Source of the DNA: Blastomussa wellsi
Lineage: Eukaryota; Cnidaria; Anthozoa; Scleractinia; Plerogyridae
NCBI GenBank assembly: GCA_947652115.1
Contig: OX393569.1
Location: 18,020,650-18,084,649 of the forward strand
Length of the DNA: 64,000 nucleotides
Direction: 5' to 3'
In this document: positions 43,490-54,808 of the stretch, piece by piece
Layout of the letters: every line of letters begins with the position of its first letter
How positions within the stretch are numbered: position 1 is the stretch's first letter
Position numbers and translations under genes: made by a program
The notes under the pieces: model-generated
What the model was told of the DNA's origin: nothing
The model's database searches: none
Seen by the model: only the letters and a program-made list of their open reading frames with translations

Positions 43490-46400
43490 TCAAACCGGTT
43501 GAACAGGTTCATAAAATAGATCTCTTGATAGGTCCCAGGTTTCCGTATCCTCGTCCACTTCTGTTTCTAACTTTCTGTTATGCTTTCTTCTTAAGTATCC
43601 AAGATACTCGTTTTCGCTTATTGTTAGTTTTTCGCAAAGAGTTTTTAATCTTTTCGGCAAATCAGTTCTGATGGTATATCCTTTCACACGCTTTCCCCAA
43701 TACACTGTTTGCAAGCGTGTTTCATTTGTTACGCATGCTCGTTCAATCTCGCTTTTTCGTTCACGGAAAATGGCCAACTCTGTGTAAAAATTTCCACCTT
43801 CGTTTTCTATCTTTTTCCAAAACGATTTATTAAAATAATCAAATAGTAAAACGTCGGCTTTGTTCCACCTTTTGACGTTTTCTCTGTCATCTTCCGTTAA
43901 TACTGTGTCCTTTTCGTCGTCCTGTCGCTCGTTTAGTTTTAAATACAAAATGTCGTCCATCTCCCAACACAGTAATCGTTTCATCAGCACTAGTGATTCA
44001 TCAAAGTAATCCATAATCATGACCAAGTCAAACTCTCTGTCCAGAAACTGGATGTACTCGTTCACAGCCGTAGCATTTTGGTAATACTTGAAACTCAAGC
44101 CCAAATCATAGAGAAGGGGATTTCTAGTAAGAGGCGACGCCCTTGCACGCATTGTTTCAAATGGAATTCCATTCTTGAGAAACATCTGCAGAGATTTTGG
44201 GCTGTTTCCCACACCAACGCGGTTTCCTAACTTCATGTATCTAAACAAAGACTCGAAATTATCCACAGGATTCCGAAGAATCGTGATATACGTACTGGTT
44301 GTTTTAGGGAATAGCAAGTTCAGTGGCTTCTTGTTAAATCTTGTGTGACTGCATAAAATGTTCGGCGTCGTGCTTTGCAAACGGAAAGGAAGAGAAACCT
44401 GAAATCTTCTGGGCCATCCTAACAGTGTAGCTCCTGGAAGAGCAAACGTGAGGTTTTTCAAATCTCCATAGCGGAAAAAGATATTTGCTATAGTGCTCGA
44501 GCCAGTTTTATGCGTTTTAAGAAAAAGGATGTTAGTTTTAGGCGAGCACTTCCTTGACGTCGCAGTTGATTCCTGAGAAGACAATACTGTCTTGGTAAAG
44601 TTACCTTCAGACCTGTTGTGGATAAAATAACACAAGATTCAGCCTTGGGAGGTAATTTACTATTTTCCTTCGCTTTTTGGTTTATTTTTATTTATTTTCA
44701 TTTTAATTTTGTGCCTTTGTTTTCGAAATGGTTTGCAAGACCAAAGCAAACAATGACACGACTTGTTCCCAGAGGTAGAGGACGGCCCAGAATGCCCAGG
44801 ACCAGGCTCATTAATGAATGCATAATTATAATTTGATAATTTGTACAGTTTCGCGAGCGAAATAATGAACATGTCATGTACGTCGACCACGATCTTGTCC
44901 AGTTTGAAAACAATTGAATTGATTAAGGTTTTAGTCTGATTATGAAATTGCACTCAGCCTACGACCTTGCCTTTGGCAGTCTTCATATTGTTTTCATCCG
45001 GTTATTTAGTAGACTACTTGAAGTTGGTCTTTGCGTTTACAGACAACAAGGCGGTATGGACAAAAGAGATTTGGGGCGAGACAATAAAAAACCGACTACC
45101 GTCAGCACAGCAAGGGCGAAGCTGATTGGACCATCTGGCCAATCTAAGTTGCGCGTGCGGGATGACGTCAAGGATATTTATACTCTGATTTTAGCTGTTG
45201 CGGGGTTCAACTGAAAATCGCATTCGCGAGTGGACTCCCTGGTTACATATCATTACCATTATTATTATAAACGTCGCTTATTTCACAATCCATCCCATTA
45301 AGGTGATTCCCTAGTTTTGCATTGCGCATCCTCTCTGCGCACAATTTCACACGTGATCAGCGCGCACGCATTGAAACTTGGCAGATTTTCTTTATGTCTG
45401 GAGCTCACTTGAGAAGTAAATCGTCATTTTCTCAAAAACAAGTAAGGTGAGCAATTGAGCCTGATAAAATTCAGCTGGTTCTTATATATTAAAGTGGAAA
45501 TACTGGGTATACCAGTTAGATTAAAAATTATTTGGTCAGAAAACTCATGTCATTTATCCCTGCCAGCAACTCCCTTGTAATTAATGACCAGTCCCTTGGT
45601 TTGGTCTGTTGTGGAATACAGTGTGTAATTTTCACACAGAATTTAAGAACATGTCAAGAACAGCTTGAAGCTAATTTTTCACTAAGTACCCAATATATAA
45701 GAACGGCATCACCCTGAAGCTGGATTTTTACTGTACTGTGTTGACAAGTTGACGCAAACACACGAGATCCGTGACGCCATTGCGCTCGGGCAACTTTCGA
45801 TTGGCCAATCAGCTTCTCTGTTGCTGCGCTGATGGACGTCCTAAAAAACACAAGAGTGCGCAGTTTGTTTTTCTTCGGCCTCGCGCACACTTGTCTCGCC
45901 TCAATCCCTACCTCGCACATCTTAACCCCTTTACCGCACTGCCTTCCTGAATATCGAGAGAAAAACACACTGCAAGCAGTCCAATTATTTAGAAATTGGG
46001 CATGCCAAGCTGTGGCGCAAATTCAGACATTTAATGTTCGGATCCCACTATCTTAATTGTCAGGCTGACTGATAAAGCGAATTCTTGAAATCTGACTGAA
46101 ATATGAGTCTACAATCCAACACGATGTATTTTACGGTGCACTTTTATATTTTGTTAAAAGGCATGATAGTTTCAAGTGAAACAAGCTTGTCAAAACTGCA
46201 ATGAAACTAGACACTGAATTTGAAAATTACAAATTGACACGGCAGTCAATGAACAAATATTTTTTGAGTTACAAAGAAAATTAACATTTTTTGAAATACA
46301 CACGAGCTTTAAAGGTCTCATTTGGAAATTTCTGTGAAAGAGGTATATCCCATGTGACTTATAAGTTGTCCATAATCGGGGCATGATTCAATCTAAAGTC

Positions 46401-46781
46401 ATCTGCTCCCACATAAAAAAAATTATGCATTCGGGGAGGCCTTCAAATGGGGGAAATTTTCAGAACTGCACTATTAGAGTATAAAATCTCCAAACTTTGG
46501 AGATTTTTTACGGAATAAAAAACAAGCAATGATCGAGAAGAAAGAAGGATTATCCCCCAGATTGGTGAAGGTTAAACTAACGACGAATTAAAAAAATGCG
46601 TTCACTGTTTTTATTCCGAGATTTAAACTTACCTGGCATCGAGGAAACGTTGGGGTAGCAGAACTCGGCCTTTGAAATGTTCACCGAATAACGTTTCAAC
46701 TGAAAAATAAAACAACAGTAACAAGGCACTAGAAACAAAAATTACAAAGGCTAGAAAGGTAGAGCGAAGAGATAACCGCAT
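43490..46781 (-). CDS. Galactose-3-O-sulfotransferase-like protein, paralogue A
   Basis: Type II Golgi sulfotransferase of the Gal3ST family (vertebrate GAL3ST1-4 transfer sulfate from PAPS to the 3-OH of galactose on glycolipids or glycans). Exon 1 is 46633-46781 and exon 2 is 43490-44612, joined at phase 2 (AG|G), giving 423 aa. The first ATG is at 46781; upstream frame lacks ATG. Exon 1 encodes a short basic tail and one membrane anchor (STFLAFVIFVSSALLLLFYF). Exon 2 holds the PAPS 5'-phosphosulfate loop LKTHKTGSST (about residues 81-90), the LRNPVDNFES segment, and the family hallmark MDYFDESLVLMKRLLCW followed by KLNER. Exact substrate cannot be read from sequence. It is tandem with paralogue B, same strand, about 2.1 kb apart. 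The 2-kb intron holds a 730-bp element with about 60-bp inverted ends. Confidence 0.9.
45103..45832. mobile_element. 730-bp element with diverged inverted ends
   Basis: 'cagcacagcaagggcgaagctgattgg' region at the left resembles the complement of 'ccaatcagcttctctgttgctgcgctg' at the right over about 60 bases with mismatches, in the paralogue A intron. No coding capacity seen. Confidence 0.5.
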
Positions 46782-47979
46782 CGCGTGCTTCTTAGCCGGA
46801 GATAGAGATGTATAGTTCAATCGAAATTTTGACTCAATCACTTGACTAGATCAGTCTGACGGCCTATGTCATGTAAACGACAAACGTCTCTTTAGTCGAC
46901 AGCTGTCAAGAACAATTTAAATCCATAACTATTGGTTAATTCAATGGCTAGGAAAGGAACCAATGTAAGCAATATAAAAATCCTATATAACAAATCATCT
47001 AGAGATACTACTCGAATAAAACAAGAAAATTTTGGCTTCTTCAATTCAAAGTAATTTCGTTTCAAAGGAAAAAGAATTGATTTTGTAATAATCTTCGCCG
47101 ATTAAACGCTAATGCAATATTCAAACTTTTGAGCAATTAATTAACTGGAAAAGGCCCGGGGGAAGAGGTTTCATCTAGAAAGAAACCTTGCTAATTGCAA
47201 CCGCTTGTAATGAAAGAATTGTTCCAGCGAGTAACAAGTTGCCTTAGAAACTCGCCATAGCACAGGCACCCCAAGCTCATGATCTGAGCGTTATAGTATT
47301 GCAAAATAGCGAAATATAAAAAGGATAAAGTAAATCGTGATTAAAAGAAAACGATTACGACATTTTTAATTGATAAGACATGTTTCGATGTTCCGTAGTG
47401 GGAAACTATACACTGATAATTTTATCGTAAAATTACTTCCGGAACTCCAGCAAAAATACTGAAGTATTTCCTTAGAGAGGAGTAAGGAGATTGAAAGATG
47501 CTCCGTGGGGTTGCTTGGCAGATATTTTCCGCACGGACCAAGGAAATAATCAAGAATACAACAAATTCTGTCAGGTTTCCTTTTTATTTTCTACTTCACT
47601 CATGTTTCGACAGTCTACTCGAACAGCTGTCCAATAAAACCCATTGGCTTGTGTAAGTTCCATTTCTAATTCTCTACGGAGTCAGGTGAATTTAAATACT
47701 GTAGACACCAAAAATATATTCCTTACTTCTATGTCATCTGCAATCTGCTAAATGTATTTAAAATAGCGGTTTTGTCGCTGCCATCAAGTAAGTTCCTCTG
47801 ACTGGGCAGGGGTAGATCCAGGATTTTTCTTAGCAGGGGATGCACCACTAAGAAATGACGTAATTGATGGATGACGTAAGCAGACTACTAGTTATATTAG
47901 AAAGTCCCAGGTCATCTCGGGGGGAGGGGGGTGCGCATCCCCTGCAGCCTAGATCCACCCCTGCTAGGTCACTGACTGG

Positions 47980-48185
47980 TGTTTTGCGGCAAGACACACT
48001 TTACTCTCAAAGTCAGGAGAATTGAATTTAATGCTTGGTGGGGAGGGGGGGGGGGGGGAGGGGGGACGGGTAACGCTGCGATAGACATCTAGCATCCATT
48101 CAGGGAGAGAAGAAATGATGCTACAGAAACCCGGGATAAGCTCCGGCCTGATGGATCACTTGGCTCGAACGCGGAATTTACCTTC
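47980..48185 (+). mobile_element. SINE copy lacking its tRNA head
   Basis: Plus strand between the two sulfotransferase genes: 'gcggcaagacacactttactctc', a long G run, 'gctacagaaacccgggataagctc' split by small changes, and an 'ggaatttacctt' tail. Confidence 0.7.
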
Positions 48186-48398
48186 ACCCACCAGACATCA
48201 TTAAGGGAGCGTACTTCAATATACCTTGTTAGGTTTTTGAGTAGTCGTTTAATTGACTTTAAAGATATTCAAGTCACTTACATAAAAAATGGGCTGTAAC
48301 AAATTATGACAGTCCCTCAGCTCCGCCTTATACGACCCCTATACAGGCGTTGTCAACCTCAGAGAGAGTGTAATAGAACGAGGAAGGGAGAGTTCCGG

Positions 48399-48461
48399 AA
48401 ACCTCGTTCCCAGGGTCTCACATTTTCCCGCCCTCCCGGAGAGACCCTGGGAACGGGGTTG
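48399..48461. mobile_element. 63-bp palindromic mini-MITE with 9-bp duplication
   Basis: Starts aaacctcgttcccagggtct and ends agaccctgggaacggggttg. Flanked by GAGTTCCGG at 48390-48398 and 48462-48470. Same family as 22557-22634. Confidence 0.85.
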
Positions 48462-48555
48462 GAGTTCCGGCAGTGTCTCGTGTTACTTGTGCAGCTGCAA
48501 CACCGAATTTTTTAATGTTTCCTTTGCGAATTGAGCACTGTCTTGTATATTCAGT

Positions 48556-48561
48556 TTTATT
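48556..48561 (-). terminator. Poly(A) signal candidate for sulfotransferase paralogue B
   Basis: Minus-strand AATAAA about 285 bases downstream of the stop codon of paralogue B. Confidence 0.4.
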
Positions 48562-48846
48562 CAGTTATGGCATAGCTCTGACAGTGATAGACTGAATGAA
48601 TCTAGATTATCGCTAGCTTCGTAGGGGAAATATTAATGACCATTAACGATTAATTGACAATAAAGTTGACTTTTTTTTATAGTTACTGGTGTTAATCACA
48701 TTGTCTCCTGGCTATCTAATTAATAATTAATTGACATTTTAACCGACGCTAATTGTCCTGGTAGTAAATTATATGTGAAATTTCGTCCATAGATATTGGT
48801 GGAAGAGAGTGGGGCTTGGAAATAAAGGATGCTGTTTTTATATTAA

Positions 48847-50548
48847 CTAGTTAAAGAATGGCTGTAGGTCTGAGATATCTTCTATTGGAGGTCTTACGGG
48901 TTCATATTGTAAATCCTTCGCCGAATTCCAGCCAATTTCTTCTTTAACACTGATCTTTTCATACATTCCCGCATTTCTCAATTCCTCCATACGTTTGTTT
49001 CTCAGGTATTCAAGGAAAGAGTTTTCGATCCTCACTAGATTTTCACACAGAGCTTTTGAACTCGGCGTTAGATCATTTCTAAGTGAATAACCTTTTACAA
49101 ATTTATCATGATAAGCGCGTTGAAGTCGCACTTCGTCAGTTAAACACAAACGTCGTATCTCCTCTTTTCTTCGACGTAAAGCAGACAGATCCTCATAAAA
49201 GCGGGACCCTTCATTCTTAACTTTTCTCCAAAACGTCCTGTTAAAATGATCGAATAACAGAACATCTGCTTTATTCCATCGTTTGATATTTTCTTGAACG
49301 CTTTCACTCAAAATTCCAGCCTTTTCCTTGTGTAGTCGCTCGTTGAGTTTTACATACAAAATATCGTCAATGTTCCAACACAGCAATCGTTTCATCAGCA
49401 CCAGTGACTCATCAAAGTAATCCATTATCATGACCAAATCAAACTCTTTGTCCAAAAACGTGATATACTCCTTAACAGCCGTAAGGTTTTGAAAATACTC
49501 GAATCTGAAACCCAAGTCAAACATCATAGGATTTCGTGCTAAATACGTCATTAGATTCTTGTGAGAATGGCTAAATGACACTCCCTTTCTTAAAAATTTA
49601 TCCAAAGAATCCAGATTGTCTTGAAAACCGAACGATTTGCCCAGATGAACAAAATTGAAAACAGATTCAAAGTTGTCCACAGGATTTCGAAGGATTGTTA
49701 AGTATTTGCTGGTTTCTTTAGGAAAAAGCCAATTCATGGGTTTTTTGTTAAATCTTGCATGACTGCAGAGTATGTTAGGGTCCTTGGCGAAAAATCGAAG
49801 TGGGGAGGTAAGATGGAATCTATTTGGCCAACCTAGAAGTGTGTCTCTTCCAAGTACAAACGTAAGATTTTTGGAGTCTCCATAACGAAAGAAAATGTTA
49901 GCCATGGTACTTGAGCCGGTCTTGTGCGTTTTGAGAAAAAGAATTTTTTGGACGGGGAAGCATTTTTCTTGCGACGACAGCGTTGGAAGTAGAGCAATAC
50001 TGGAAACATTTTTGTGCCTGTGGAAGAAAATCAAGAAATTACCAAAATCCATGTTAAGATATTTCAAGATCTTTAAAAGTATTATTCTGTAGTTGTAGTA
50101 CTGGTTCGTAAGCCTTGTAAGTGAAATCGTGACCTCGAGCGCTTACAATTTGGACGGAATTTTCCTTGGAGTTTTTTGGACAAATGGAACTGTATTATTC
50201 CTTACCAAGGAAATGAAACCGAACCATTTGTTCCTAAGATTAGAAAAATCCCCGTCGGACCGGGGCTAGGCTCGATTACCACCGGACCCAAAAGAGCGGC
50301 GGAAATCGAGTAGCCGGGGCCTGATCATGAAGACAACAAATATGTTGCTGCGAGGAGCCTGACACCGAGCTTATGGACAAACGGTACAGAAATTTCCGGA
50401 AATTCTGGTCAATTCGGTAAAAAAGTGATACCTCGAAAGCTATTACCTTTACCTTTTACCTGAAAAAATTCCACCGGAATGAACCGTATCATTTGAATTC
50501 ACCCCGGAACAACCGGTTTTTTCGTGCAAATGGTAAGCGCTCCTCGTG

Positions 50549-50579
<31 letters not shown>

Positions 50580-52722
50580 TTTATTTAAACACGAAATCTT
50601 ATCATAAAAATGGTCTTCCTAGGAGTCGTGTAAAAAATTACAAAGAACAAATTAACTATATCATCAGAACAACATTACATTAACTATTAAACAAACTAAT
50701 TAACTAACTTTCAGTAAAAGCCTATGTAATAAAAAATTCTCTAATTTACAGTGCACTAAAAATCATCTTTCCCAATTAGTGCGGTTTTAAACAGTTTTAA
50801 ACAAGGGAGGTGTCTGATTTCCGATGGGATCTTGTTCCACAAATCAACTCGCACGAGGAGACGCGACACGCGCAGGAATATTATATCCTTTAATTATACA
50901 ACCTCGTCCCCAGGATGCCCCAGGGGACGAGGCTGCAAAATGATACGCTCCTGTCGTGTGGATCTTGGTTTCAACGTCACGCTGACCAGGGATTTTGTAT
51001 GTTGCCTGATTGCAATTCTTGGTTTTCATGTGACGTCATAAAATTCTGAAATCAAAATTCGCTAGGCCTGCTAAGTTTTCGTTGCTACTAGGTGTAAGGT
51101 GAACTAAAAATATATCTTTTCGCAAATTTTCAGCCCGACAGTGTCCTTCGTTTTAAAAACAGAGCATCTTGAATATTTGAGTTCTTCGCAGTATGTGGCA
51201 TCAAGCTGAGTGCCACGACAAAGCTATTTTGTTTAGAGAAAGCCTATCCTTTCGATTTTGAGCAGTTACAACATTTCAGATAATAATAAGTGGTGTTTAT
51301 GTGGAAGTACAATAGCTAAAGAGCCAACAGTATAGTCGCTATCATAGCAAAACTGAATTCCAGATGGTTGCTCGGGCATCACGGCGGCCATATTTGTGCC
51401 CCTCGGAAGGACACAAATATGGCGTCTCCATACTAAGCTTTGTAAATTTGCGTGGAACGTTTCGGCAAATAACTCGCGAGCGGCCCACCGCACAGACCTG
51501 AGACTTGGAGAAATTGTTTATTTATTTATCATCTACACTATTTAAAGTTCTTAGCTTCTGCAGTTGATTTTTTTCGAATTTAGTTTTTGATTGCGTGACT
51601 AGTGAAAACCACCAATAAAAAGCAAGGGGTTCCTAAAGGGTTTCCCAACAAGCTGATGACGAAGTGCTAACTATGGGGAATTCTGTGATAACTGGTCTTG
51701 TATGGCATTCAGCGGATAATCGCTCTTTGCTAGCTGGGCAGCAAGGACAAACGTCGAAGAGATCTGGAGACTAGGATGTATGGAGGGTTATCGATACAGA
51801 TTGTATACGAAAATCTCGTGGCGACGAATATTGAAAACATGTTACTGGAAAATCATCATTCTTACTTCTAGAATATCTTTCTGCCAGAGTTCCCTTACAT
51901 CTTTCTAAGAGGAATCGTAATTTCCCCTATTTTTCTACGAAACAATTGAGGACCCTCAGAGCGCACCGCCATCCGCAAACAGCCCACCGGGAGTTAAACC
52001 GAATAATTTTTCCTTCATTTTTTATACGATATTGAACTGCAGCCTCGACTCAGTGGGATTTAATACTTTTCATTCAAGTGAGATCTCGAGTTCAAAATGT
52101 ATAACGTCTAGCTATCTTTGCCAGGAACGAACATTTAGCGCCATAACAAGTGACTGTTCAATTTCCCCTTCAACTTATCGGGCGATAGGAAATTTATGTT
52201 CAAGACATTTAGCTACATTTGCATAGATAGAACGAACGTTCCAAGCTGAATTCATTTACGTATGATCCATAGAGTCACTACAAATGTTAAAGAAGCTCTG
52301 TCGTTGTTTGAGCATTTTGTTTTGAAAAATTTAGCGTAAGTTTTCAAATGAGTCATTTGCAATCCGTCTCATTCTTTCCCATCTTAGCTTAGCCATCTTT
52401 GTTTTGGTTGAGTACCACCTCTTAGTTTGAGATCGTTTTTCATGAGTAAACTATTATTTAGAGGTTTCCTTCATTTTGAGGGGAATTTGGTTCGTCGCAA
52501 AAATGACAGGACGGGTCTCCTTTGAGACGGATCTGTATCTTTCAATATCTCGGCTCAAATCCGCAAAACATGTTTTACTTACGTGATGCCATACTGAATC
52601 ATCTGTCGGAATCCACCCAACCGATGCTTGTGTACAAGGTAAACATACAACAGACAAATCACACAAAACGATATAAAAAAGCAAAAAAGACGCTTCGAAA
52701 AACTGCCATGGAAATTACTCAT
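48847..52722 (-). CDS. Galactose-3-O-sulfotransferase-like protein, paralogue B
   Basis: Second Gal3ST-family gene. Exon 1 is 52583-52722 and exon 2 is 48847-50017; the junction is phase 2 (AC|G), the same phase and the same place relative to the catalytic domain as in paralogue A. The product is 436 aa. Exon 1 was found by reading the minus strand for an ATG followed by a membrane anchor and a GTAAGT donor: residues 11-30 are RLFCFFISFCVICLLYVYLV. Exon 2 has the PAPS loop LKTHKTGSST (about 75-84), LRNPVDNFES and MDYFDESLVLMKRLLCW, all shared with paralogue A. The N-terminal stem and C-terminal tail (ending DISDLQPFFN) differ from A. The 2.6-kb intron contains a LINE-like or SINE-like tail region near 50550-50810 and a palindromic mini-element. 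A minus-strand AATAAA lies at 48556-48561. Confidence 0.88.
50552..50815. repeat. AATC simple repeat followed by a retroelement-like tail
   Basis: (AATC)n at 50552-50582, then 'tttatttaaacacgaaatc' and a 230-base AT-rich stretch ending 'gatgggatcttgttccacaa'. A tetranucleotide run next to such text is typical of a non-LTR retroelement 3' end in complement; the family is unknown. Confidence 0.45.
50899..50935. mobile_element. 37-bp minimal palindrome of the same mini-MITE family
   Basis: 'caacctcgtccccaggatg' followed by 'ccccaggggacgaggctg': little more than two terminal repeats. No matching target duplication was found, so it may be a decayed or internally deleted copy. Confidence 0.5.
52280..52505. 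mobile_element. TTAA-type dispersed repeat copy
   Basis: Begins TTAA-agaagctctgtcg and continues 'gaaaaatttagcgtaag' and 'gtcatttgcaatccgtctc'. Related copies: 11198-11440, 23080-23260, 32463-32535, 60674-60898 and 63370-63545. Confidence 0.6.
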
Positions 52723-53138
52723 CCTGAAAGCTTGCGATCCTGGGAGATTTCTTCAATGCCCTTTTGTTGATGGACGCTAGCCGCTGGAGCAAAAACGACA
52801 GCACGACACGTCGACTCAAATAACAGACATGTCACGAAAAATATAACAATTTGTCTGGATAAATTACCAGGTCTGCGACCTGTTCCTGTGCATCTGGAAA
52901 GGGGCTAAAATAACCCTACACATACAAACAGAAGGTGGGAGTTCATATGAATGCTTATTTTCCGCCCCTTGACATAGGGTTACTGGAAATATCTCATTCA
53001 CATTTCAAACAATCCAAGAACTCTTTTCTCAAAGAATTTGTAAAATTTAGAGTACTACCAGCCCAGGGTACTCTTGACTGTGAGTAATAGAAATGTGTGA
53101 ATTAGTCTGAGTTAGCCTTCTGCGAAGACCGATCATTT

Positions 53139-53601
53139 GGCCCGGGGAGAGGGGGGTACTCCCTTATATGGGCTATACGGGGACGTGCCGCTGGATAGGG
53201 TATGGTTTTTTGCCCTGAACAATCAATCAATCAATCAATCAATTAACCAATCAATCAATAAATCAATCAATCAATCAATCAACTTTCACCAATCTCGTTC
53301 CCAGGGTCTCTCATAATTCAAGCGAGTCTGTCCTAAACAGGGTATGGATATCAAGGAGTCGTCCTAGGCAGGGTATGGTTTCGAAACTTTCGTCAAATTT
53401 TAAGCATACACGTTCATCAGTATTTATTTAGTCGGTCATCAGTCAACGTTAGATCATTTTCAGGACTAGAGTATAAAAAACGTTTTCCTTGGTCCTAAAC
53501 AGGGTATATGTTTGAGGGTATTTTGGTCCTAAACAGGGTCAGGGTTTCGGACCTCCAGTGGCACCCCTATACCCAAACATGGGTCAAGTACCCCCCGGGC
53601 C
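53139..53601. mobile_element. Inverted-repeat element with reiterated 'cctaaacagggta' motif
   Basis: Ends 'ggcccggggagaggggggta' and 'taccccccgggcc'. Inside, 'tcctaaacagggta' or 'tcctaggcagggtatgg' recurs at least four times, along with an (AATC)n tract (53219-53281). A clean target duplication was not found. Confidence 0.6.
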
Positions 53602-54089
53602 TTTTGGTTCGTCGCGCAATCTCCCTACAACGTTGGGGAGGGAACCAAAAGTGACAAACGAACGTCTGCGCCGAGGCTAGTGCGAATATTCCGCCTTGCT
53701 GTGAGTCTCGTATGTAGTCCTCGGTTGCCTTTTCCAGGTGTTCGTTTATTTAGGCATTGGCATGGCATGTCTGTGAAGAACAGCTCTTCTCTTCTTTCAC
53801 CAACCTCGTTCCCAGGGTCTCTCATCTTCCCGCCCTCCCTCTGGGTCCGCGGGGTATACCTCCTCACGCTGGGTGGGAACAGTAAAAAGGATCTGAGATG
53901 GTGGATGCATGAATACAGCTTTTGATATGGTAGGGATAAAACTGAAGTTTGGGGGGGGGGGGGGGAGGACTTCGCAATTCCATTTCCCAGCCCAACTAAA
54001 ATTGTGCCCAAATCCTATTTCCAGCCTATGTAGACTCAAATCCCAGGCCCATTCGTCCATTCCTATTTTTTGTTTCTAATTTCCCGGTA

Positions 54090-54090
<1 letters not shown>

Positions 54091-54127
<37 letters not shown>
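54091..54127. repeat. CA microsatellite
   Basis: About 18 uninterrupted CA units. Confidence 0.95.
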
Positions 54128-54130
<3 letters not shown>

Positions 54131-54201
54131 TCTCATTTTCCCAGTGGATAAAAGGTAAATCCCATCTCCTGTTTTACCCCTTCAGGTCCTTCAGGCTTAG
54201 T

Positions 54202-54297
54202 CTCCTTCGCAGACGTTATTAGGGTCTTCACGCAATGCTCCTCCTCCTTAGTGGGGAGAAGCGTTGCGTAACGACCCTAATAACGGCTGCGAAGGAG
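54202..54297. mobile_element. 96-bp foldback MITE, CTCCTTCGCAG family
   Basis: 'ctccttcgcagacgttatta' pairs with 'taataacggctgcgaaggag'; 'cacgcaatgct/agcgttgcgt' forms the inner stem. Confidence 0.85.
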
Positions 54298-54808
54298 GTC
54301 AAGGATACTAGTTCAGGCTAGACCCCTCCAGAAACAACATTGAAAGGGAGCTCAATACTAAATGTTCATATCAGAAAAAAATAATGCGTTTTTATGTCTA
54401 TGTGGCTCATATTTCTAGCACGTGTACCCTCTAGTCCCTGTAGTTCGAGAGGTGAACAACTAGTTCGAATTTTAGACCTCCTCGATTCATCCAATTCTCT
54501 GGCTTCCGAGAGCTTCTAGAAGTACCAGATTGTTTTGCCTACCATTTGAACAAATGGGCCCTGTTGCTGTTGTTTGAATATTTTAAATCGTATCATTTTG
54601 GCTTATTTGGTCGATACTGGCAAGAATGGGCCTTCCCCGATCCCACAATCATTCCTCCAACCTCGTTCCCAGGGCCTCATCCCCGTCCCCCAAGCCTGGG
54701 AAAAAGCTCTGGGAGATGATAAGTAGGGAGAAAGGGCATGATCGCAGGTTAGGAACTAGGTTGCCCGGTTGCCTTTCCCCCCGTACCGTCCTGAAAGCTC
54801 CTTGAAAA

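Larger units (their letters stand above)
46782..48846. other. Spacer between the two sulfotransferase genes
   Basis: AT-rich. Contains an element with 'caggggtagatccagg/cctagatccacccctg' inverted ends (about 47810-47965), a truncated SINE (47980-48185) and a 63-bp mini-MITE (48399-48461). No gene supported. Confidence 0.6.
52723..54808. other. Spacer, sulfotransferase B to nucleoside hydrolase
   Basis: Contains the promoter regions of two divergent genes, the element at 53139-53601, partial 'caacctcgttcccaggg' mini-MITE ends near 53800 and 54657, a CA microsatellite (54091-54127) and a foldback (54202-54297). Reading frames here are repeat-derived. Confidence 0.6.

Noticed and set aside
46782..46841. 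Longer N-terminus for sulfotransferase paralogue A
   Set aside because: The upstream frame opens with GTG and has no ATG before 46781, which directly precedes the membrane anchor.
53625..54011. 128-codon minus-strand frame before the nucleoside hydrolase
   Set aside because: Covers mini-MITE ends and a G run; no domain and no matching frame elsewhere.
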